A DNA stretch of 64,000 bases. It comes from Deltaproteobacteria bacterium. Lineage in GTDB: Bacteria > Myxococcota_A > UBA9160 > UBA6930. The translations under genes were made by a program, and so were the position numbers. The notes below the pieces were generated by a model, which was not told where the DNA came from, ran no database searches, and saw nothing but the letters and a program-made list of their open reading frames with translations. Below, one piece after another: positions 25,034 through 33,898 of the stretch; the stretch's first letter is position 1; every line of letters begins with the position of its first letter. The stretch spans positions 1 to 64,000 of the forward strand of contig JAJDAQ010000097.1 in the NCBI GenBank assembly GCA_029261815.1, in the 5' to 3' direction.

Positions 25034-25558
25034 ATGGTGGCGCGGGGACGACCGGTCAAGATCGTTGGCCCCGACCCGGGTTGGCCAGCCGCCTTCGCGG
25101 CGGAGGCGCGTGCGCTCGCGGCGTTCTTTCCGCCCGACACCGTTCGGTTCGAGCACGTCGGGAGTACGGCGGTCCCCGGACTTTCCGCCAAGCCGATCAT
25201 CGACATTCTCGCGGGAGCCACCCGCTTGGTCGTGTTCGAGCAAGCCGTGGGCCGACTTGCCGAGCACGGATACGCGTACGTCCCGGAGTTCGAAGCCGAA
25301 CTTCCCCAGCGCCGGTTCTTCCGTTGTGCGGAACGGTCGATCCACCTTCATGCGGTGGTCCACGGGGAGGCTTTCTGGACGGAGCATCTCCGCTTCCGCG
25401 ATCGCCTCCGTGCGAGCCCAGGCCTGGCGGCCGAGTACGAAGCCCTGAAGCACAGGTTGGCCGAGCGCCACCGCATGGACTCGTTCGCCTATGCGCGTGC
25501 GAAGACGCCCTTCGTCCGGCGCGTGCTCGCCAGCGACGAAGACCCATCGACCTGCTGA
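25034..25558 (+). CDS. GrpB/UPF0157 family nucleotidyltransferase-fold protein
   Basis: 174 residues from MVARGRPVKIVGPDPGW, 4 nt after the FadE stop; the open frame begins earlier but inside fadE. RFEHVGSTAVPGLSAKPIID is the GrpB signature, resembling the nucleotidyltransferase G-S-x-x-x-x-D motif, followed by ERSIHLHAVVHG. The family is found alone or fused to dephospho-CoA kinase; its activity is not established. Being last in a CoA-ester operon may be coincidence. An uninterrupted palindrome downstream probably ends the transcript. Confidence 0.88.
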   Translation: MVARGRPVKIVGPDPGWPAAFAAEARALAAFFPPDTVRFEHVGSTAVPGLSAKPIIDILAGATRLVVFEQAVGRLAEHGYAYVPEFEAELPQRRFFRCAERSIHLHAVVHGEAFWTEHLRFRDRLRASPGLAAEYEALKHRLAERHRMDSFAYARAKTPFVRRVLASDEDPSTC

Positions 25559-25830
25559 CGCGGCAGGCACACATGCTGATCCCATGCACAGCGCGGCTGC
25601 GCCGAATCACGCCCAAGGTGGCGAGGGCGTGTTGGGTTGGGTCGGAATGCGATGGCTGCGCGCGCCGTTCGAGTTGGCCCGCATCTTGAAATAGAGCAAG
25701 GAGAGCGTGCGTTCGATCCCCTCCTGCGTACGCCCGAATGGGCAAGCGCGCCCCGCACCGCGACGTCGCGGTGCGGGGCGACGTTCGTCTAGAGAGCGAC
25801 TCGCGATCTTGGCCGACCCCGCGGTCGGTC
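25559..25830. other. convergent intergenic region containing a terminator hairpin
   Basis: Region of 272 nt between the convergent GrpB and MBL-hydrolase genes. No coding frame with ribosome site was found. The only clear structure is the palindrome at 25750. Confidence 0.6.
25750..25779. terminator. perfect 30-nt palindrome, probable bidirectional terminator
   Basis: Fifteen nt (25750-25764) are followed directly by their exact reverse complement (25765-25779); the arms are GCCCCGCACCGCGAC and GTCGCGGTGCGGGGC. The stem would be very stable with the central bases as loop. It lies between two convergent genes, as expected for a shared terminator, but lacks a T-tract on either side. Confidence 0.6.
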
Positions 25831-26781
25831 TCAGTCGAGCGGGTCCACCCACAGGTCGAGTTCCCCGTTCACCGGGTAGGTGCGCGGGAAGAGGCCCGAG
25901 CCGCCGGCGGCGGTGCCGTCCTCGATGCCCTCGAGCACTGCGCCGAGATCGAGGAGGTCACGCCTCGTGAGCGCGGGCGCGCGGGTCGAGTCGAGTTTCC
26001 CGTGACCCCCGTAGGAGCGCACGTGGGTCGGCAACAGTGTGGCGGCATGGTCCACGGCCATCCGATAATCCGCGGCCGAACTCCCGGGGAGGAAGGCGAA
26101 GAGCGGCCCCGGATAGAGAAAGTCACCGGCAAAGAAATAGCCCGAGGCCTCGTCCCAGAGCGAGATCGACTCGGGCGTGTGCCCCGGCGTGTGCACCACA
26201 AGCAGTGTGCGCCCGCCGAGGTCGATCCGCGCTCCCGGCGGCCACCACTCGGTCGGCCGGAGTCGAGGGGCCGTGTAGTCCTCGATCTGGCCCAGGAACT
26301 GGTCCGGGGTTGGCACCAGGACGCCGTCGACCAGTTGGTCCCGCACGCCCGCGACGTCCATGAGCGCGATCTCGTCGAAATAGGCGAGGTTGCCGATATG
26401 GTCGTAGTGAAGGTGGGAGGGAGCGGCGACGACGGGGAGGTCGGTCACTTCCTCGACGAGCCGGCGCAGCGATGTGCGGACCCCTGGGCCCGTATCGAAC
26501 AAGACCGCCCGGTCCTCGCCCAGAATGAGATAGGCGAAGTTCCGTTGGGCGAAGCGCGGCTCGCCAATGGCCAATGTCCGCTCGTCGAGCCACTCGAGGG
26601 TGAAGTAGTCGTCCCACCACGCGACGCCCTCTTCGAGCGATTCAACCTCGAGTAGCGCGGGCGGGTCCGCCAGGGACATGACGTGGATCAGGACGGTCCG
26701 CCGGTTGGCGACGCTCCAGACGAACACGATCGTCGTCAACAACCAGAGGGCGATGAGAAACAGCACGACGGGCCGACGCAT
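25831..26781 (-). CDS. membrane-anchored MBL-fold metallohydrolase
   Basis: 316 residues. Residues 5-25 form one hydrophobic helix (VVLFLIALWLLTTIVFVWSV) that would anchor the protein with the enzyme outside. The metal site is visible: H123-x-H125-x-D127-H128 in SHLHYDHIGN, then HTPGHTPESI and FAGDFLYPG, and a final SYGGHGK. This is the glyoxalase II-like metallo-beta-lactamase fold; substrate could be a thioester, ester or lactone. It diverges from an MFS transporter gene 63 nt away, so the two may be co-regulated. Confidence 0.88.
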   Translation of the reverse strand: MRRPVVLFLIALWLLTTIVFVWSVANRRTVLIHVMSLADPPALLEVESLEEGVAWWDDYFTLEWLDERTLAIGEPRFAQRNFAYLILGEDRAVLFDTGPGVRTSLRRLVEEVTDLPVVAAPSHLHYDHIGNLAYFDEIALMDVAGVRDQLVDGVLVPTPDQFLGQIEDYTAPRLRPTEWWPPGARIDLGGRTLLVVHTPGHTPESISLWDEASGYFFAGDFLYPGPLFAFLPGSSAADYRMAVDHAATLLPTHVRSYGGHGKLDSTRAPALTRRDLLDLGAVLEGIEDGTAAGGSGLFPRTYPVNGELDLWVDPLD

Positions 26782-26844
26782 GGACCCACCGTATCACGCG
26801 AATGGGCACCACGCGGGCATCACCGGACAGGCTAGGTTTCGTCC

Positions 26845-28134
26845 GTGAAGGCCCCGCGCTCACTCCCGGCACTTCATCGTGCATTCCCGAACGTCTTCTA
26901 CGGCTGGCTGGTCGCCTCCGGCGGGAGCGCGATGTCGTTCGCCGTCGTTGGCGTCGGGTTCTACGGGCTCGTCGTCCTGCTCGATGCCCTCGTCACCGAG
27001 CGCGGTCTCGCACGCGACGACGTTTCGCTGGTCACGACGGTGTACTGGGTCGTGACGGGTCTCGTCGGTCTGGCGATTGGCCGCGGCGTCGACCGTTTCG
27101 GCGCCCGCGGCTTCATGGCCGCAGGTCTGCTGTTGATGGCGGCCGGGCTTGTCTGGATCGGTCGCATCTCGTCCGCGGTCGAGATCGTTCCCGCCTACGT
27201 GCTACTCGCGCTCGGTTTCTCGATGGCGGGCGCGATTCCCAACGGCGCCATCATCACTCGCTGGTTCGTCGCGAAGCGGGCCCGGGCAATGACGCTGTCG
27301 CATACAGGGGTCTCTCTCGGCGGAGTCCTGTTGGTCCCCCTGATGACGGGATGGATCCAGACGCACGGCTTGACGGTGGCGCTCGATCGCATCGCCGCGA
27401 TGCTGCTGCTGATGGGTCTCCCCATCGTGATCTGGGTCCTGCGTTTCGACCCGCACGACTTCGGGCTCGAGCCAGACGATGGAGAGACGGCCGACGCTGC
27501 GCCGTCCCGCGCCGTGCTGACGGCCCAGGCACGGGTCTGGCGACGATCCGACATTCTTCGTTCTCCAAGCTTCCAGATATTGGCCGCTGCCTATGCGCTC
27601 ATGCTGCTATGCCAGGTCGGATACTCGATGCATCAACTCGCGTTCCTCCGCGAGCGAATGGAAGTCGAGCTCGCCGCGTGGGGCGTTTCGGCGGTCGCGT
27701 TCGGGAGCTTCTCGGCGCGGCTCGTCCTGGGGCCGTTGGCGGACCGGCTATCGAAGCGTCGGATGGCGGCCGGGCTCTTCGTCTTCCAGGCCGCCATGAT
27801 CGTGGTGTTGGCGAATGCTGAGCGTCCGGCTGTCCTGCTAGGCGCGTCGCTCGGCTTCGGTTTTACCGTCGGAACGATCTTCATGCTGCAGGCGCTGCTG
27901 GTGGGCGAGCTGTTCGGTCGCGTGTCTTTTGCGACCGCGATGGGTCTGCAGCAGGTGGTTTCGCAGGTCGCCAGTGGCTTGGGGCCCGCGGTCCTCGGCT
28001 TGCTCGCCACCGCGTACGGCGGCTACAGCATCGCGCTGCATTGGCTTGCCGCGGGCGCGCTGATCGCGGCCGTCCTGATCCTGGGTGTGCGCATTCCGGA
28101 GCCGGCGGCTGCCGCCGGTGCTATTCGCCGGTAA
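26845..28134 (+). CDS. MFS transporter
   Basis: 429 residues from a GTG; no ATG fits before the first membrane helix FYGWLVASGGSAMSFAVVGV. Twelve helices are predicted by eye, with the MFS loop GRGVDRFGARGFMAAG after helix 2 and its counterpart GPLADRLSKRRMAAGLFVFQ in the second half. It resembles the monocarboxylate/oxalate-formate type of MFS importers. Substrate is unknown; import of a carboxylic acid for the nearby CoA-ligase pathway would fit. The final 14 nt overlap the convergent enoyl-CoA hydratase gene. Confidence 0.9.
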   Translation: MKAPRSLPALHRAFPNVFYGWLVASGGSAMSFAVVGVGFYGLVVLLDALVTERGLARDDVSLVTTVYWVVTGLVGLAIGRGVDRFGARGFMAAGLLLMAAGLVWIGRISSAVEIVPAYVLLALGFSMAGAIPNGAIITRWFVAKRARAMTLSHTGVSLGGVLLVPLMTGWIQTHGLTVALDRIAAMLLLMGLPIVIWVLRFDPHDFGLEPDDGETADAAPSRAVLTAQARVWRRSDILRSPSFQILAAAYALMLLCQVGYSMHQLAFLRERMEVELAAWGVSAVAFGSFSARLVLGPLADRLSKRRMAAGLFVFQAAMIVVLANAERPAVLLGASLGFGFTVGTIFMLQALLVGELFGRVSFATAMGLQQVVSQVASGLGPAVLGLLATAYGGYSIALHWLAAGALIAAVLILGVRIPEPAAAAGAIRR

Positions 28135-28921
28135 AGACGGGGTCGCGCTTTTCGAGGAATGCACGCGGCCCCTCGGCGGCATCCTTCGATCCCATCACCT
28201 TCATGCCGTGCTTCTGTTCGATGGCGAACGCCTCTTCCTCGGGCATGACCTCGGTCGATCGCAGCGTCGCGAGGATCGCTTTCACTGCGAGCGGGCCATT
28301 CGCTGCGATGCGGTCGGCGATCTCCCTGGCCTTGGTCAGGGCCTGGCCGTCGGGGACGACGTGGTTGATCAGGCCGAGTTCGTAGGCTCGGCTTGCCGGC
28401 AGGTCTTCGCCAGCCAGCAGCATTTCGGCGGCCACGGCATAGCCGATCTGCCTTCGCAGCCGGACGGCGCTGCCGGCCATCGGGAAGAGTCCGCGTTGAA
28501 CCTCGGTGACGCCGAAAAGGGCACCCTCGCCGGCGACCCGAATGTCGGTTCCTTGCAGGATTTCCGTCCCACCGGCACGCGCGAAGCCCTCCGCAGCCAG
28601 GATCACGGGCTTGGTCGGACGATAGGTCTTGAGCCAGGCGCCGTAGATGCGCTGCGGCTCCTTCTTGACGCGCTCCTGCCACTCATTCTCGGGCGGGCCG
28701 CCGAGTTTTCCGATCTCGGAGAGGTCCATGCCGGCGCAGAAGGTGTTGCCGCGGCCGGTCAGGATCGCGACGCGCAGGTCATCGTCCTCATCGAGCTGCA
28801 CCCACGCATCGTACAAGCGACACATCACCTCGGTGTTCACGGCATTCCGCTTCTCGGGCCGGTTGAGGGTGACGGTGAGGACGTGTCCGTCCTTCTCGAC
28901 GATGACGACGGGTTCGCTCAC
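28121..28921 (-). CDS. enoyl-CoA hydratase/isomerase (crotonase)
   Basis: 266 residues from a GTG with AAAGGAG 7 nt upstream. Crotonase features: VTLNRPEKRNAVNTEVM, the oxyanion segment RGNTFCAGMDLSEIG and KPVILAAEGFARAGGTEILQ, then a GVTEVQRGLFPMAGSAVRL loop. The second catalytic Glu position reads V-Q-R-G, similar to other steroid-operon hydratases. It follows the acyl-CoA dehydrogenase at 28950 by 28 nt, forming a two-gene operon for successive beta-oxidation steps, read leftward from KstR-like site 2. Confidence 0.92.
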   Translation of the reverse strand: MSEPVVIVEKDGHVLTVTLNRPEKRNAVNTEVMCRLYDAWVQLDEDDDLRVAILTGRGNTFCAGMDLSEIGKLGGPPENEWQERVKKEPQRIYGAWLKTYRPTKPVILAAEGFARAGGTEILQGTDIRVAGEGALFGVTEVQRGLFPMAGSAVRLRRQIGYAVAAEMLLAGEDLPASRAYELGLINHVVPDGQALTKAREIADRIAANGPLAVKAILATLRSTEVMPEEEAFAIEQKHGMKVMGSKDAAEGPRAFLEKRDPVFTGE

Positions 28922-28949
28922 GGGCGCTCCTTTTCAGTGGATGCAGACA

Positions 28950-30140
28950 CTAGCTGCGAGGGAGATCTTCGAACGGGATATCGCGCACGTCGTGCGGGTC
29001 CCTGGGCATACCGAGTACGCGTTCTGCGCAGACGTTCTTCTGGACCTGGTCCGTGCCACCCGCAATATGCCAGGCCGGCGCGAACAGGAATTCGTTCTGC
29101 CAGAAACCCTCTCGCTGGAGCGCGCGCGGGCCCAGCGCCTGAAGTGCGACGTCCGCACCGTCGGACAACATCTTCGCGAGAGCGAGTTTCATCACCGAGG
29201 ACTCGGCCATCGGCATCTCGCCGCGTCCGAGCTTCGTGACCATGCGCGCATTCAGGAGTTCGAGCGCGCGGAGCTGGGTGTAGACGCGTGCCACACCGTC
29301 CCGAACCGCAGCAGGCGCTCCGTCCGGATGGCATTCCTTGACGAGCGAAACGAGCTTGTCGAACTCGAGCATGCTCGTCATTCCACTCATGTGCATGCGT
29401 TCGTTCATGAGCGTGGTCTGTGTGACGGGCCAGCCCTGGCCAATTCCGCCGATCCGGTTCGTGTCGGGCACGCGCACGTCGTTCAGGAATGTCTCGTTGA
29501 AGTGCGACTCGCCCGTCATCTCGATGAGTGGGCGTACGTCGATTCCCGGCGTCTTCATGTCCACGATGAAGTAGGTCAGTCCCTGGTGTTTCGGGACGGA
29601 CGAGTCCGTGCGCGCGATCAAGATGCCGAGGTCGTTGTGGTCGGCGCTCGAGCTCCAGGTCTTCTGTCCGTTGATGATCCAGTCGTCGCCATCCCGAACG
29701 GCGCGTGTTGCAAGTCCCGCCAGGTCCGAACCCGCTCCGGGTTCGCTGAAGAGCTGGCACCACGTTTCGTCGCCGCGAAGCAGGGGGCCGAGGTAGCGCT
29801 CCTTCTGCTGAGGTGAGCCGTGTGCGATCAGGGTCGGCCCGACCATGCCGATGCCGACGGCCAGCATCGAGTGCCCGAGTCCGCGCTTCGTGCACTCCTC
29901 GTTCCAGATGATCTGCTCGATGGGTCCGAAGCCTCGGCCCCCGGCGGCTTCGGGCCAGGTGATGGCGCCCCAACCGTGCTCGGCGCACACCTTCTGCCAC
30001 GCGACATGGCGATGGAAGACGTCCATCTGGTCGTCACCCGATGTGTAGGAGCCGATGCCGCCGTCGGGCGAGTGCTCATCGAGGAAGGCGGTGGCCTCGG
30101 CCCGGAACGCGGCCTCGGCGGGGGAGTCGGAGAAATCCAT
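28950..30140 (-). CDS. acyl-CoA dehydrogenase, long type
   Basis: 396 residues from MDFSDSPAEAAFRAEAT; 18 further codons upstream would run across the operator and are not used. FAD/substrate motifs: WCQLFSEPGAGSDLAGLATR, DDWIINGQKTWSSSADHND, FNETFLNDVRVPDTNRIGG, and at the C terminus HIAGGTDQVQKNVCAERVLG, the flavin-binding loop. It resembles FadE subunits that form alpha2beta2 enzymes acting on bulky CoA esters. Paired with the enoyl-CoA hydratase downstream and divergent from the acyl-CoA dehydrogenase pair at 30221. Confidence 0.93.
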   Translation of the reverse strand: MDFSDSPAEAAFRAEATAFLDEHSPDGGIGSYTSGDDQMDVFHRHVAWQKVCAEHGWGAITWPEAAGGRGFGPIEQIIWNEECTKRGLGHSMLAVGIGMVGPTLIAHGSPQQKERYLGPLLRGDETWCQLFSEPGAGSDLAGLATRAVRDGDDWIINGQKTWSSSADHNDLGILIARTDSSVPKHQGLTYFIVDMKTPGIDVRPLIEMTGESHFNETFLNDVRVPDTNRIGGIGQGWPVTQTTLMNERMHMSGMTSMLEFDKLVSLVKECHPDGAPAAVRDGVARVYTQLRALELLNARMVTKLGRGEMPMAESSVMKLALAKMLSDGADVALQALGPRALQREGFWQNEFLFAPAWHIAGGTDQVQKNVCAERVLGMPRDPHDVRDIPFEDLPRS

Positions 30141-30168
30141 GAGGTGCTCTGCGAGGGGAATGCCAAAA

Positions 30169-30184
30169 TTAGAACGTGTTTCAT
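30169..30184. promoter_or_regulatory. KstR-like operator, site 2 (divergent acyl-CoA dehydrogenase promoters)
   Basis: The 14-mer TAGAACGTGTTTCA (30170-30183) fits TNNAACNNGTTNNA. Its left half is identical to site 1, and the right half deviates from perfect symmetry in two positions. It lies in the 80-nt gap between divergent acyl-CoA dehydrogenase genes, about 30 nt from one start and 37 nt from the other, so one regulator could control both directions. Confidence 0.65.
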
Positions 30185-30220
30185 TCCTGTGCAATCATGC
30201 CCAGCGTCGGAGGTCGCTCG

Positions 30221-31396
30221 ATGTACGTTGATTTCACGCCCGAGCAGAAAGCGCTCCAACAGGAGCTGCGCGGGTACCTGAACCGCCTCGTCGATGAACG
30301 CGTGCGCGCCGAACTCCAGGCTGGCACGAGTGGCGGCCCCGAGTTCCGCCGTGTGCTGCGTCAGCTCGGGAAAGATGGGTGGCTCGGGATCGGCTGGCCC
30401 AAGGCCTATGGCGGCCAGGACCGTTCGGCGATCGAGCAGTACATCTTCGCTGAAGAGATCCATCGCACCGGCTACCCGTTTCCGTTCCTCACCGTGGGTA
30501 CCGTGGGTCCCACGATCATGAAGTATGGGACGGAGGCGCAGCGCGAACGATTCCTGCCCAAGGTTCTTGCCGGCGAACTGCTCTTCTCGATTGGTTATTC
30601 GGAGCCGCAGGCGGGGACGGACCTGGCATCTCTCCAGACGCGCGCTGTTCAAGACGGCGATCACTTCATCATCAACGGGCAGAAGATCTGGACGAGTCTG
30701 GCCGATCACACGGACTACGTGTGGCTCGCGTGTCGCACCGACCCGGATGCTCCCAAGCACCGCGGCATCTCGATGATCCTGGTTCCGCTCGACGCGCCGG
30801 GCGTTTCGATGTCGCCGATCCTGACCGTGGGCGGGACCCGGACCAACGCGACGTTCTACGAGAATGTTCGCGTCCCGGTCGAGAATTGCGTCGGTGGGGT
30901 GAACCAGGGCTGGACGTTGATCACGAACCAGCTCAATCACGAGCGCGTCTCGTTGTTCAATCACAGCACGCTGCGGCTGCTCTACGACGACGTCCTGGCG
31001 TGGGCCAAGCAGGCGCCGCATCGGCTCGACGGGCACGTGATCGATGTCCCTTGGGTGCGTGCCCACCTTGCGCGTTTCCGCGCCCACCTCGAAGTCCTCC
31101 AGATGATGAACTGGAAACAGGCGTGGGACATCACGCAGGGGGGGCTGAAGCCAGCGGACGCTTCGGCACTCAAGGTCTTCGCGAGCGAGTTCCACGTGCA
31201 GGGCCATCAATGGCTGATGGAAGTGCTCGGCGAAGCCGGCACGATTCGCCCGGGCGAGCCGGCCGCCATCCTGCAGGGACGCGTGGAGAAACAGTCGCGC
31301 GCGTCCTGGGTGCTGACATTCGGCGCAGGAGTCAACGAAGTCCAGCGCGACATCATCGCCATGGCCGGCCTCGGCCTGCCGAACTACAAGAACTAA
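30221..31396 (+). CDS. acyl-CoA dehydrogenase, long subunit
   Basis: 391 residues from the ATG with GGAGG 7 nt upstream; earlier in-frame starts lie within the operator region. Motifs: FSIGYSEPQAGTDLASLQTR, HFIINGQKIWTSLADHTDYV, ATFYENVRVPVENCVGG, and the C-terminal flavin loop LTFGAGVNEVQRDIIAMAGL. Followed after 5 nt by a shorter paralogue, the arrangement of alpha2beta2 FadE enzymes such as ChsE4-ChsE5 in actinobacterial steroid side-chain oxidation. Function is dehydrogenation of a CoA ester; substrate not known. Confidence 0.93.
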   Translation: MYVDFTPEQKALQQELRGYLNRLVDERVRAELQAGTSGGPEFRRVLRQLGKDGWLGIGWPKAYGGQDRSAIEQYIFAEEIHRTGYPFPFLTVGTVGPTIMKYGTEAQRERFLPKVLAGELLFSIGYSEPQAGTDLASLQTRAVQDGDHFIINGQKIWTSLADHTDYVWLACRTDPDAPKHRGISMILVPLDAPGVSMSPILTVGGTRTNATFYENVRVPVENCVGGVNQGWTLITNQLNHERVSLFNHSTLRLLYDDVLAWAKQAPHRLDGHVIDVPWVRAHLARFRAHLEVLQMMNWKQAWDITQGGLKPADASALKVFASEFHVQGHQWLMEVLGEAGTIRPGEPAAILQGRVEKQSRASWVLTFGAGVNEVQRDIIAMAGLGLPNYKN

Positions 31397-31401
31397 CGTA
31401 T

Positions 31402-32484
31402 ATGGATTTCTCCGAGAACGAAGACCTGAAAGCCGTTCGGGAACTCGCGCGCGAGATCCTCGAGGCGCAGCTACCGACGGAGCGCATCCGCGACATCGGG
31501 GCAAGCAGCGACGGACTCGATCGCGATTGCTGGGCCGCTCTCGCAAGAGCGAACCTGCTGGGGGCCGCACTTCCCGAGGCTGTCGGGGGATCCGGTCTGG
31601 GGCTCCCCGCGCTGGCTGTGCTCCTGGAGGAAGTCGGGCGTACGGTGGCACCGGTTCCCGCGCTCGCAACCCTGGCGCTCGGCGCAGCCGCGATCGATGC
31701 CTTCGGCTCGGACGCGCAGGTTCAGCAATGGCTCCCCGGTGTCGTCGACGGCAGTGTGTTGTTGTCGGCCACGACGGCGGCGGGAACCGAGGTCCGCGCC
31801 GAGCGCAACGGCACGGCGTGGCGATTGATGGGCCAGGCGCCACTGGTCCCGGCAGCGAGACATTCCGGCGCGCTCGTGACGCCGGCAATGGTGGAAGGCG
31901 ATGGCCTGCGTCTCTTCCTGGTGAATGTGGATACTGCGGGCGTCACTTGCGAGCCCGTCATCGCGATGGATGGGCAACCCCGCGATCACGTCACCTTCAC
32001 TGGCGTGGCTGCCGAGCCGCTGGGTTCCGTCGATTCGCCCGATGCGGCAATCGCACCCGATTGGCTGGACCGGCGCGCGACCCTCGCGAGCTGTGCGCTG
32101 CAGCTGGGCGTTTGCGCGCGCGCGCTCGAGATTACGGCCGGATACGTCCGCGAGCGCGAGCAGTTTGGGCGCCCCGTCGGGAGTTTTCAGGCGGTGCACA
32201 CCCGCGCGGCGGACGCCTACATCGACCTCCAGTCCGTTCGGCTCACCTACTGGCGGGCTTTGCATGTGGAGGCCCATGGCGGCGGCGACGCGCAGGAACT
32301 CATCGGGCTCGCGAAGTACTGGGCGAGTGAAGCGGGAACGCGCATCACGGCTTCGGCCCAACATCTCCACGGTGGAATCGGTGTCGATGTCGAGTACCCG
32401 ATCCACCGGTACACGTTGTGGTCGCGTCAGCTCGCGATGCAGATGGGTAGCGCCCCCGAGCAGCTCGCCCGGCTGCGGCTGTAG
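31402..32484 (+). CDS. acyl-CoA dehydrogenase, short subunit
   Basis: 360 residues from MDFSENEDLKAVRELAREIL, 5 nt after the long subunit. The middle domain is reduced and lacks the usual S-E-P-x-x-G-S-D flavin motif; the C-terminal domain retains YVREREQFGRPVGSFQAVHT and HLHGGIGVDVEYPIHRYTLW. That split of motifs between a long and a short protein is typical of heterotetrameric acyl-CoA dehydrogenases where one FAD site is shared. The C-terminal signature is closely similar to that of the truncated gene at position 1. Confidence 0.92.
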   Translation: MDFSENEDLKAVRELAREILEAQLPTERIRDIGASSDGLDRDCWAALARANLLGAALPEAVGGSGLGLPALAVLLEEVGRTVAPVPALATLALGAAAIDAFGSDAQVQQWLPGVVDGSVLLSATTAAGTEVRAERNGTAWRLMGQAPLVPAARHSGALVTPAMVEGDGLRLFLVNVDTAGVTCEPVIAMDGQPRDHVTFTGVAAEPLGSVDSPDAAIAPDWLDRRATLASCALQLGVCARALEITAGYVREREQFGRPVGSFQAVHTRAADAYIDLQSVRLTYWRALHVEAHGGGDAQELIGLAKYWASEAGTRITASAQHLHGGIGVDVEYPIHRYTLWSRQLAMQMGSAPEQLARLRL

Positions 32485-32491
32485 GCGGCGA

Positions 32492-33898
32492 TCAGAACTG
32501 GAAGTAGATGAAGGCGACCGGGTCGGTACGCCAGAACGCGGCGATGCCGACCGCCGCGCCGATGGCGACGGCGACGCGATAGGCCAGATTCTGATTGAGC
32601 CACGCGCCACGCGATTCTTCCGAAGCCGCGATTCCATGGGTCGCGATGGGAATGAGAAGGACCGTCAGCGTCCGCCATGCGATCGGATCGTCGAGGCCCA
32701 GGCCATTCGCACCGAACATGGTGGCGACCAGCGAGAGCGCCTCACCCAACGAGTTGGCACGGAACAGGACCCAGCCAAGCAGGACCAGCGCGAATGTCCC
32801 GCCCCATGCGACCGCCGCAGGGATCGGGGGCCAGGTGCGGCTGTTGCGTCCGGAATCGTCGCCGCGGGTCGCCGAGAGCCAGGCGCCATGCCAGGCCCCC
32901 CACGCAACGTAGGTCCATGCGGCGCCGTGCCAGAGTCCGCCTAGCAACATGGTGAGGATCAGGTTTCGTCGTGTCTGGCGGCTGCTGGTCCGGTTGCCGC
33001 CGAGCGAGATGTACAAGTAGTCGCGCAGCCAGGTCGACAGTGAGATATGCCAACGCTGCCAGAACTCGCGCGGCGAGCGTGCGAGGTAGGGGTGGCGGAA
33101 ATTCTCGGGGAGGCGGTACCCGAGCAGTCGGGCGCAGCCGATGGCCACGTCCGAGTAGCCCGAGAAGTCGCAGTAGATCTGGCCCGCGAAGGCGAGCGCC
33201 GCGAACCAGGCGCCGAGCAGGCCGAGCCCCGCCGGATCCTGGAACGCTGCGTCGACCGCGACCGCCAGGGTGTCCGCGACCACGACCTTCTTCGCGAGTC
33301 CGCGAAGGATGCGCTCTACGCCCTCGGCCAGGTCGGTCCGCGAAACGGACACGCGCCGGGTGAGCTGCGGCAGGAAGTCTCGTGCACGCACGATGGGTCC
33401 AGCGACCAGCTGCGGGAAGAAACCGACGAAGAGCGCGAAGTCGAGTGGGTCGTGGCAGGTTTCGATCGTGCCGCGATAGCGATCGATCGTGTAGCTCATC
33501 GATTGGAACGTGAAGAAGCTGATCCCGACAGGCAGGATGATGTTCAGGGTGGGCCAGCCGAGGTCGATTCCGACCGACGCTGCTGCTGTGGCCAGTGACT
33601 CGGCGAAGAACCCGGCGTACTTGAAGACCGCCAGGATGCCGAGGTTGGCGGAGAGGCTGACGACCAACGCCGCGCGTCGACGAGCCGGTGCGGCACCGTC
33701 CGACATCGCGAGCCCGGCAACGTAGTCGATCACCGTCGACGCCAGGATCAGGCCCAGGAACTGCCAATCCCAGCAGGCGTAGAAGTAGTAGCTGGCGGCG
33801 AGCAGCCACACCTTGCGCGCGCGGTCCCACGGGAGCGTCCAGTGAATGGCCCAGACCAACGGCAAGAAGACAAGGAAGGCGCCGGTCGCGAAGTTCAT
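32492..33898 (-). CDS. MBOAT-family O-acyltransferase (AlgI-like)
   Basis: 468 residues, about eleven membrane helices. The MBOAT core is present: FSGYSDVAIGCARLLGYRLP, REFWQRWHISLSTWLRDYLY with His284, and LLGGLWHGAAWTYVAWGAWH with the catalytic-type His324. AlgI/PatA-type enzymes move acetyl groups across the membrane to modify exopolysaccharide such as alginate or peptidoglycan. It is coupled by ATGA to an SGNH hydrolase-like gene, as AlgI is to AlgJ, supporting polysaccharide O-acetylation. No glycosyltransferases are nearby, so the acceptor is unknown. Confidence 0.9.
   Translation of the reverse strand: MNFATGAFLVFLPLVWAIHWTLPWDRARKVWLLAASYYFYACWDWQFLGLILASTVIDYVAGLAMSDGAAPARRRAALVVSLSANLGILAVFKYAGFFAESLATAAASVGIDLGWPTLNIILPVGISFFTFQSMSYTIDRYRGTIETCHDPLDFALFVGFFPQLVAGPIVRARDFLPQLTRRVSVSRTDLAEGVERILRGLAKKVVVADTLAVAVDAAFQDPAGLGLLGAWFAALAFAGQIYCDFSGYSDVAIGCARLLGYRLPENFRHPYLARSPREFWQRWHISLSTWLRDYLYISLGGNRTSSRQTRRNLILTMLLGGLWHGAAWTYVAWGAWHGAWLSATRGDDSGRNSRTWPPIPAAVAWGGTFALVLLGWVLFRANSLGEALSLVATMFGANGLGLDDPIAWRTLTVLLIPIATHGIAASEESRGAWLNQNLAYRVAVAIGAAVGIAAFWRTDPVAFIYFQF

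Noticed and set aside
26782-26844. CGTATC half-site between the MBL hydrolase and MFS genes
   Set aside because: There is no matching GATACG arm, so it is not a copy of the site A/B operator.
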